A stretch of DNA of 64,000 nucleotides, taken from IMG/VR virus record IMGVR_UViG_3300045971_000344, positions 124,001-188,000 of that record. One strand, given 5' to 3'. The stretch comes from a virus. Position 1 is the stretch's first letter; the number at the start of each line of letters is the position of its first letter. Under the pieces are notes generated by a model that made no database searches, was not told the origin of the DNA, and worked only from the letters and a program-made list of their open reading frames with translations. Shown here piece by piece: positions 8,056-14,236 of the stretch. Made by a program: the position numbers and the translations under genes.

Positions 8056-10298
8056 AAGCCAAGTTCCTTTACATACTTAGAGAGGTCTTGCTTTGCCTTG
8101 AATTTAGTTCTTTCCTCTACGGCTGGTCCGTGTGATCCATTAATTCTCTCAACTAAATAAGCATGATGTAGTACGTATTGAATATTTGGATTAGTCAATC
8201 CAATTTCTTGTGTCTGAAATTGCTTAGTAAATGTCCAAGAGCAATCTTCATCTGTATCAGTTTCCCCAGATACCTTAGATAGTGCCTTTCCACTTATAAG
8301 AATATCACCATGAAAAATTATGCCAATATCAGCTTTACGTCCAAAAGATTCTCCTACGTACTGCAAACTCTTATCTATATTAGGAGCTATATAAAGAACA
8401 TCTCCCATAGAGCGACCTGTCTTTTTTGTGCCTCGAAGTTTGAATCCTGACAATAATATAGCCCCTGCGGCTGATACTGCGGTCCCATGAAAACCGTCTT
8501 TAATGACTTTAACTTCAGGGTTTTTTAAGTTATTTCGTAAATAGTTTTCTATTTTTTCAGATCGCTTTATTGTCCATAGTTTCTTTACCTTAAAAGATAC
8601 CCCATGAACGTTCGCCATGAAGGCTTCTAACTTCTGTTCCACTTCATGCGTGTCCTCAACAGCTTGTTCTACCTTTACTTGTTCTTCTCTCTTTATAGTA
8701 AAATACTTTTCAAAGATCTCATCTTCGTTACGCTTTCTGACATTCCACTTCTTAACAATACTTAAAGAGATCCTAGGAATCTCTTCATCAGGTAATGCCA
8801 TTTTAAGATGCTTTTCTTTTACTTCCCCAAAGGGAGAATCATAGGTTAATCTAAATTTTGTTGCCAGTAACGCAGACAATACCGTCTGTTTTACAATCAA
8901 AGAATCCTTTAGGCCACTAAAAGTATATTTAAATAAGTCGTCTATATCTAAGGTCTTAAGGAGCTTTATAACAAGAACATCGTCTAGTCGGACAAATTGG
9001 TCTTCGGTTAGGACTAATTTCTTTAAGTACGCTTGTAGTGATGACCCTGACATACTTGTTATAGCCGTAACTGGGTCGGACTGTTCAACAACCTCCGAAC
9101 TATCTTTATCTATTGCCTTATAGATACTTTTTATTCTAGTTATATCTGTAGTTGATAAATAAGGTATCATCCAAGACTTGGGAGAAAATAGCTTGAAATC
9201 AATTTGCTTTTTATACTGTAGCGCGCGCTCTATGGCTTGTTCAAAAGGATTTGACTTTATTCCATAACTTTTTGCATAGTCATCCGCATTTATTCTAAGG
9301 CTAGGTATTTTCTTAATTGACCTAGCGGAGGTTACAAACCAAGACATAGTCTTATCAAACATAAGGGCGCAGAATATCGCAAGGTCTTTATCTCCGCCCA
9401 CATCTGAAGAAAACTCTGAAAAATGTAAGATAGGGTACAAATAAAATTCGGCCTTTAGCGTGCTATCTAAATTGCTTTTTATCCTTTCATCATAAACTCT
9501 ACTTTGACCATATTTTTTCTTACTCTCGTTAAGCCTATTCTCATAATCCTTGGTTTCTAAAAAAGCCTTTCTTTTATCTAGTAAATATTTGTTCATAAAT
9601 TTTATTATTACATCTTTTACTAAAGTCTTATCTAATTTGTTTGCCTTAAGAGCGACCAAGTCTAAGTCTTTTAGACCCATTGTCTTGGACGAACCTACAT
9701 TTAACTTTACTCCCCTGACTTCTATGTCTTCTTTACTGTCCACATGAAATTTTCTAAAAATAGGAACAACAACCTTTGTCTTTAACTTAGCCTTTGGACC
9801 AAGCATTAAGTATGCAGTAACATCGTGCTTAACATCTTCGGGGGCTTTCAAGAAGGCTTTTGTAAGCTCAGGGAAAAACTTAATAAGGTATTCTGAAATG
9901 CTATAGATACAAAAAATTAAGAAATTAGTGTTCTCATTTATAACCTTAGGATTTACACCCAGGTCTTTTAGACTTTGCTTTACAAGCACGTGGTTATCTT
10001 TAAACGTGTTCTCTATTAAAGAAACTCCGTCACCCTTCTTAAAACTCTTTTTACCTATGATAGAAAGTAATCGCGACCCTGCAAACTTGGTTTCATTCTT
10101 TCGAACCATGGGATGCCCGTTTAGAATAGGCACAAATTTCTTTCCGTCAAGATCAATATATAAGCTCTTTAGATAGCTATGAACCAAAACAACAGGAATA
10201 GAGTGTCCAATCAATCTTTCATTTTTCCAATACTCAATACCTTTTATTTGGTCAAATTGATTGATCTTAGCAGCCAGTGTGTATTTTCTATTAAGCAT
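8052..10298 (-). CDS. Large PARP-like ADP-ribosyltransferase
   Basis: 748 residues with a clear AAGGAG ribosome-binding site. The C-terminal about 150 residues resemble a PARP catalytic domain: FHGTAVSAAGAILLSGF (His604), GDVLYIAPNIDKSLQYV (Tyr636, matching the PARP G-x-Y-F-A strand and helix) and a final strand NIQYVLHHAYLV. The Glu of the H-Y-E triad appears replaced by Gln707, so the enzyme may be a mono-transferase or inactive. Residues about 380-560 are helical and could be a regulatory region. The N-terminus MLNRKYTLAAKINQ contains an offset leader-like RKYTLAAK. Only the ligase region nearby offers a DNA-repair link, so the target is unknown. Confidence 0.65.
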   Translation of the reverse strand: MLNRKYTLAAKINQFDQIKGIEYWKNERLIGHSIPVVLVHSYLKSLYIDLDGKKFVPILNGHPMVRKNETKFAGSRLLSIIGKKSFKKGDGVSLIENTFKDNHVLVKQSLKDLGVNPKVINENTNFLIFCIYSISEYLIKFFPELTKAFLKAPEDVKHDVTAYLMLGPKAKLKTKVVVPIFRKFHVDSKEDIEVRGVKLNVGSSKTMGLKDLDLVALKANKLDKTLVKDVIIKFMNKYLLDKRKAFLETKDYENRLNESKKKYGQSRVYDERIKSNLDSTLKAEFYLYPILHFSEFSSDVGGDKDLAIFCALMFDKTMSWFVTSARSIKKIPSLRINADDYAKSYGIKSNPFEQAIERALQYKKQIDFKLFSPKSWMIPYLSTTDITRIKSIYKAIDKDSSEVVEQSDPVTAITSMSGSSLQAYLKKLVLTEDQFVRLDDVLVIKLLKTLDIDDLFKYTFSGLKDSLIVKQTVLSALLATKFRLTYDSPFGEVKEKHLKMALPDEEIPRISLSIVKKWNVRKRNEDEIFEKYFTIKREEQVKVEQAVEDTHEVEQKLEAFMANVHGVSFKVKKLWTIKRSEKIENYLRNNLKNPEVKVIKDGFHGTAVSAAGAILLSGFKLRGTKKTGRSMGDVLYIAPNIDKSLQYVGESFGRKADIGIIFHGDILISGKALSKVSGETDTDEDCSWTFTKQFQTQEIGLTNPNIQYVLHHAYLVERINGSHGPAVEERTKFKAKQDLSKYVKELGL

Positions 10299-10316
10299 AA
10301 ACCTTACTCCTTAACA

Positions 10317-10888
10317 CTATCTAAGTTCTTTTTTAGGATCCAATTTGTCTACAGCTATAACCTTTAGTATTTTTGGATCATAGACAATGCAGTGCATATC
10401 TCCCGAATAATCTTCAATAACTAAGGAATCATATCCTAAAGATAAAATAAGCTTTAACCATTCTTTTGCTTCAGTGTTCTTAAATAGATTTTCCCAGACG
10501 TAGCTAAATGCCCAAGCAAGTTCACCCGACCCCATAAGATTTTCTGTGTAAGAAACTCTGGTATGATTAATCGACTTTAGCCTACGGTCTAAATTTGGAA
10601 CTGCATCTAGTAGGAGATCTACAACTTTTTTGGAAACATCTCCAGAGATTTGTTTCTTAGAAGAAATCTTAACAGAGATAACTATCCCCACCTTATTGGA
10701 ATAGTGATTAACCGCATAGGACTTTGCACCATCTAAAGCATCAGTAAAATAAAGTCCAGGTCCATGTTCCATCCAATTTTTTCATCTAGAGAGTAACTAA
10801 TATCAAATTTATCTGAGGTAGTCATTCTACCCTGATACCATATTTTTGTTGCGGAGCTACTAATACTCGAAAGTACAACCTTTCTCAT
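10317..10888 (-). CDS. ART-PolyVal-like gene interrupted by a frameshift at a T6 tract
   Basis: Two frames together make one sensible protein. The first starts at an ATG at 10888 with the leader MRKVVLSSISSS and reads to SYSLDEK. The second, open from before 10772, continues as NWMEHGPGLYFTDALDGA and ends near LGYDSLVIEDY and CIVYDPKILKVI. The second part has the G-P-G-L-Y-F-T strand, Ala-rich helix and terminal Y-D-P-K-I-L typical of ART-PolyVal proteins. The frames join across six T (A on the coding strand) at 10777-10782. One extra A, or a -1 slip on AAA, restores about 190 residues. Sequencing error, mutation and programmed slippage all remain possible. Confidence 0.55.
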
Positions 10889-10904
10889 ACTAACCTCGTC
10901 TAAT

Positions 10905-12038
10905 TTAATTGTATGCGCTTTTGCCTGTCTTTGCCCAACAAGCTAGTATAGCCCTATCCATTCGTTTCCACCATTGTCTATCTTTTAGATCTGATCCCGC
11001 GGATACTTGTTTTTGGGCACAGTGAGTGATAAGCATCTGTAAACAATTTTTATTAGCCGATTTCCAGAGCTCTGGAGGAGTATTCTTTACTACAAGACCA
11101 GGTATCTTACTAATAGGTATAGATTGATTCTCAGCCGAGACCAACCACTGCAACAGAGCTTTATCATACTCATATTCTTCGTTATCATAACGCTGGTCAA
11201 CTGTTCCAAGAGCTCTAACAAAGTCAATCATATCCGAGATAGGTAAACGCTTATCAGTATTTTTATACGTCTTATTATAGCATTCACCTATTACGGTGAA
11301 CGCATCTTTTGTTAAGAATACAGCCTGTATAGGTTCAGATGGATGGATTATACCCTTTCCTGTCTTATCTGCAAAACCCGTATAGCCACATTTACGGAGC
11401 AACCAGTTCCATTTAACCGCGCCATTCGTATGTATGCTCTCATCAAATAGTGTAAGCTCCCCCGCTAACAGTCTACTAAGATTCCAAAAACTACTACATG
11501 GATTTTTAATCCTAGCGGTAGTAATTGCCTCAAAAAATAGATATTTCCATTTTGCATTAACATTTTTAGTAAAGATAGTTTTCCAATCACGTATGGCTTT
11601 AGGTGAAGCGCCCCTAAATTTTTCAAGTTGTTTTGCTTTTTCTTTTACCCAATGACCCATGTATATTTGTTCAAGTATTACGGCATCCTTATCAAACTTA
11701 TCTGAACCATAGTCGGTGTGCATGTCTTCAATGAAGGTCTTACCGGTCTTTGCACGGACAACCCAGATATGAGGTGCGTTACCCGCAAAGGGTATTCCTT
11801 CTAAACTTTGATCTCGTCCTATGTTATATTCAAACCAAGCAGTTTTTAACGGATAAGTATAGATACCGATAGGGGTATTGTATTTTGATTGAGGATTTAT
11901 TCCTACTTTATCAATGTGGGTAAAACTAATATAGACATCCGGGTCATCTTTCCACTTCTTAAGGTAGTCATAAGCACTAACCTTTGGATTTAGCTTAGAG
12001 TTTGACCGCGTAGCCAAGACCACTTCTTTAACTTTCAT
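10905..12038 (-). CDS. ART-like paralogue C
   Basis: 377 residues; the third paralogue. The leader MKVKEVVLATRSNSKLNPKV is followed by YISFT (36-40), D-K-V-G-I-N-P, TPIGIYTYPL (55-64), PHIWVVRAK, a WNLSRLLAGEL helix, WNWLLRKCGYTGFAD and SEPIQAVFLT with Glu235. It is closest to paralogue A in the first 250 residues and then diverges into its own C-terminal domain (residues about 265-377, helical, with four Trp). Conservation of the YISFT, GIY-x-YP and Glu-P-x-Q blocks across three copies marks them as likely active-site elements. NAD use is inferred. Confidence 0.6.
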   Translation of the reverse strand: MKVKEVVLATRSNSKLNPKVSAYDYLKKWKDDPDVYISFTHIDKVGINPQSKYNTPIGIYTYPLKTAWFEYNIGRDQSLEGIPFAGNAPHIWVVRAKTGKTFIEDMHTDYGSDKFDKDAVILEQIYMGHWVKEKAKQLEKFRGASPKAIRDWKTIFTKNVNAKWKYLFFEAITTARIKNPCSSFWNLSRLLAGELTLFDESIHTNGAVKWNWLLRKCGYTGFADKTGKGIIHPSEPIQAVFLTKDAFTVIGECYNKTYKNTDKRLPISDMIDFVRALGTVDQRYDNEEYEYDKALLQWLVSAENQSIPISKIPGLVVKNTPPELWKSANKNCLQMLITHCAQKQVSAGSDLKDRQWWKRMDRAILACWAKTGKSAYN

Positions 12039-12040
12039 TT

Positions 12041-12466
12041 TTACTCTCCAAAAGTCTCTGCCCAGTCACCTTCAATATCAGAATCGTAGTAATCTATATC
12101 TGAAATATCAAATTTTGATAACCAAGCGTTACTTCGTAAGTATTCTGCTACCTTTGGGTTGTGATGCCATTTCCCTCTTTTAGTAACATCCGTTACAGAC
12201 AATACTAGTTCTCTGCTACCTGCAAAGTAAAGAACTAATCCTACTGCATCTTTTAACTTAAAATGTTCCCAGACGCGATAATGAAGAAGAGACTCAGGGA
12301 AAACATAGACTGTATTTTTGTCTACGACCATTGCTCTACAAACCCTAGATCTATCACAACATTCTTTAACCTCTTTTTTATCTGGGTTTACAAAAACGTC
12401 TTTATAGTCATTGCTAAATCTAGTAGACACTTGGTCAACGAACTTTGCCAGTACGACCTTTCTCAT
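12041..12466 (-). CDS. Leader-bearing small protein of unknown function
   Basis: 141 residues, beginning MRKVVLAKFVDQ. There are strands around AVGLVLYFAGSRELVLSVTDV (74-94), a Trp-His pair at KWHH, and an acidic C-terminus (DISDIDYYDSDIEGDW). No catalytic motif or membrane span is visible. The gene sits 2 bases upstream of paralogue C and probably shares its mRNA. Apart from the leader it matches none of its neighbours. Confidence 0.65.
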   Translation of the reverse strand: MRKVVLAKFVDQVSTRFSNDYKDVFVNPDKKEVKECCDRSRVCRAMVVDKNTVYVFPESLLHYRVWEHFKLKDAVGLVLYFAGSRELVLSVTDVTKRGKWHHNPKVAEYLRSNAWLSKFDISDIDYYDSDIEGDWAETFGE

Positions 12467-12475
12467 AAATAACCT

Positions 12476-12541
12476 CTAGCTTTTTGGCTTCTTAGGCTGC
12501 TTTGGTTTCTTTACTTCTTTACGAATATCTTTATTTCCCAT
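12476..12541 (-). CDS. 21-residue lysine/proline-rich peptide
   Basis: An ATG at 12541 with an AGAGGA ribosome-binding site opens a frame reading MGNKDIRKEVKKPKQPKKPK plus Ser and a stop. The peptide is strongly basic with a KKPKxPKKPK tail, like very short M-G-N-K-D proteins I recall from phages and bacteria. It fills the only gap between two leader genes. A TATAAATA motif lies right upstream. Confidence 0.55.
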   Translation of the reverse strand: MGNKDIRKEVKKPKQPKKPKS

Positions 12542-12556
12542 GATGGTTTCCTCTTT

Positions 12557-12564
12557 TATTTATA
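12557..12564 (-). promoter_or_regulatory. TATAAATA, resembles T4 late promoter
   Basis: On the minus strand the octamer TATAAATA, identical to the T4 late -10 consensus, lies between the stop of the 96-residue-class gene and the 21-residue peptide gene. Only a few bases separate it from the ribosome-binding site, so a transcript starting here would have a very short leader. No other intergenic copy was noticed, and chance occurrence is possible. Confidence 0.25.
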
Positions 12565-12849
12565 TTAGGTTTGACTAAACCAGTCTTTAGTTATAAAAAG
12601 ATTTATCCTGCTCCTCATTCCTTTTTCAATATCTTTTTTATAGTTCTCATAAACCTCAGGATATTTTTCTTCGTAGCCACTTTGAGCATACATCTTTTCT
12701 ATTTCATTTGGATTCTTTATTGCTTTTGCTTTAAATAAATCAGTTATCTTAACATGGCGCCCTTGAGTTAGGGCCAAATATTTAGCACCTAAATCTACTT
12801 GGCTAGAAGTCAATCCAGATTTATCTTTTGCTATAACGACTTTTCTCAT
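12565..12849 (-). CDS. Leader-bearing small protein of unknown function
   Basis: 94 residues from the ATG at 12849, which overlaps the upstream stop as ATGA. A TTG two codons earlier is less likely. It begins MRKVVIAKDKSG. The remainder is mostly helical and charged (ALTQGRHVKITDLFKAKAI, KNYKKDIEKGMRSRINLF) and ends with a Trp. With the leader removed only about 80 residues remain, so it may be a small DNA- or protein-binding effector. No family is recognised. Confidence 0.65.
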   Translation of the reverse strand: MRKVVIAKDKSGLTSSQVDLGAKYLALTQGRHVKITDLFKAKAIKNPNEIEKMYAQSGYEEKYPEVYENYKKDIEKGMRSRINLFITKDWFSQT

Positions 12850-13217
12850 TTCCAAGCCTCTCTTGTATCAGGGTCACGGTTATTAAAGTTCTGACTGTTT
12901 ATATCAAACCACTCATCTTTAGTGATCTTATACCGTTCATGTATCTTTAGGTTTATAATCAGGTACCACCCGTATTCGTACGCCAATTTTTCCCTAGCGT
13001 TTCGACTCAAACTAGTGTTTTGTTTGTGCTCACAATAGGACATCCAATGTCCGAGCTCATGGGAAAGAATAATCATTTTCTTTCGCGTTGTCTGAACACT
13101 GTCTAAATAAATAGTCTTTGACTGATAATCACAGCGGCCTAGAACAGATAGCGGCTTTTGCTCTATTTGTATTCCGAGGCCGTGTGCTATATGGATTAAT
13201 TCCTCTAGTCCATTCAT
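12846..13217 (-). CDS. ImmA/IrrE-like HExxH peptidase
   Basis: 123 residues. I start at the ATG at 13217, which has an AAAGGA site 7 bases upstream, rather than at the TTG at 13238 that overlaps the preceding gene. The core is IYLDSVQTT followed by the helix MIILSHELGHWMSY (His53, Glu54, His57) and a helix with EKLAYEYGW (Glu81), which could be the third ligand. This strand, HExxH and E-x-x-A/W layout is that of compact ImmA/IrrE-type metallopeptidases, which cleave repressors in mobile elements. Unlike its neighbours it has no leader. Confidence 0.7.
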   Translation of the reverse strand: MNGLEELIHIAHGLGIQIEQKPLSVLGRCDYQSKTIYLDSVQTTRKKMIILSHELGHWMSYCEHKQNTSLSRNAREKLAYEYGWYLIINLKIHERYKITKDEWFDINSQNFNNRDPDTREAWK

Positions 13218-13231
13218 GGTAAATCCTTTGG

Positions 13232-14236
13232 TCAACAATTAAGTTCAGCTTCTTTAAAGACCTTTTCAAGTTTGTTCGCAAAGTCAACATACTTCTTTCT
13301 ATACACTTTAGCACTAGGATTGGCCTTAGTGGTCTTAACGTCCTTTACATCTGGTGCTATTGCTTTCTGTAACTTGGTTATAAACGCCAAAGCTAAGTCA
13401 TAAAATTCTTTATACTCAGCATTACTCAGCTCTTTTTCTATTTTTGATCTTTGGGCATCAATTTTCTTTTGTGCTTTCTTAACAAATACATAGTAATAGT
13501 CGCGTATAAATTCCCCGTTATCAGCCGTTTCTTCTTCACCTAGATAGTTACGCTCGTCTATCTCAAATTTCAGATCATACTTATGGAGCGCGCAAACCAT
13601 ATCCTTTAGGTTATACCGTGCTACCTTTTGTATCTGTTCTTCAGATAGGGGCTCATCATGAGTATTCGCAGTAATAACGTCTGTCTTTTTACTAAAAGCT
13701 CCATCATTACCTGTAGCGGACTTTATTTGTTTTGGATCAAAGACATGAAAATTCAAGGCGTTCATATCAAATTTATTTTGGGTTATTATACCATCAAAAC
13801 CCAATGCCTTTAGTTCTTTATGGAAGGGCTCAATATAACCCCAATGCCCTTCTCTAATTCCGCTTAAAGTGTCTTCGTTATTGAACTTACCTAGTTTGGA
13901 CGATAATTTTTGGACGTGCTTTTCGATTCTAAAATCAAAAGGTTTTTGTATACTTAGATAGACTGGCAGTACGCTCCCGTTTGCCCGGTCAGCAAAGCCA
14001 TTGGCTAAGGAAGGCGTAGATGTAAAGGAAAACAATCCTCGGTTACGCGTGTCCCTAAACGTTCCGAAGTCCGCGGCTGTACCATGATACATAACAAGCG
14101 GGGACCCATGTTTGTCAACTGCTTTGGAGCGACCAAACCAAATCCAGAAGTTATCCACGCCTTTAGGGTCAGCGTTAATAGCGTTACCTTTGGAATTCAT
14201 GTTCGTCTTAAAACTCGCGATAACTACATGTCTCAT
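13232..14236 (-). CDS. ART-PolyVal-type ADP-ribosyltransferase with leader
   Basis: 334 residues starting MRHVVIASFKTN. The first half is a textbook ART-PolyVal module: WFGRSKAVDKHGSPLVMYHG (33-52, His51), GLFSFTSTPSLANGFA (67-82), a V-L-P-V-Y-L-S-I strand, ALGFDGII, and FHVFDPKQIKSATGN. These domains occur in polyvalent proteins of phages and conjugative elements that enter the cell with the DNA, and are predicted to modify host proteins using NAD. Residues about 190-334 form a second, helical domain of unknown role. The stop and start overlaps link it to the ligase gene upstream. Confidence 0.75.
   Translation of the reverse strand: MRHVVIASFKTNMNSKGNAINADPKGVDNFWIWFGRSKAVDKHGSPLVMYHGTAADFGTFRDTRNRGLFSFTSTPSLANGFADRANGSVLPVYLSIQKPFDFRIEKHVQKLSSKLGKFNNEDTLSGIREGHWGYIEPFHKELKALGFDGIITQNKFDMNALNFHVFDPKQIKSATGNDGAFSKKTDVITANTHDEPLSEEQIQKVARYNLKDMVCALHKYDLKFEIDERNYLGEEETADNGEFIRDYYYVFVKKAQKKIDAQRSKIEKELSNAEYKEFYDLALAFITKLQKAIAPDVKDVKTTKANPSAKVYRKKYVDFANKLEKVFKEAELNC

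Noticed and set aside
13129-13314. 61-codon minus-strand frame spanning a gene junction
   Set aside because: It crosses the junction between the ART-PolyVal and ImmA-like genes out of phase with both; no start signal.
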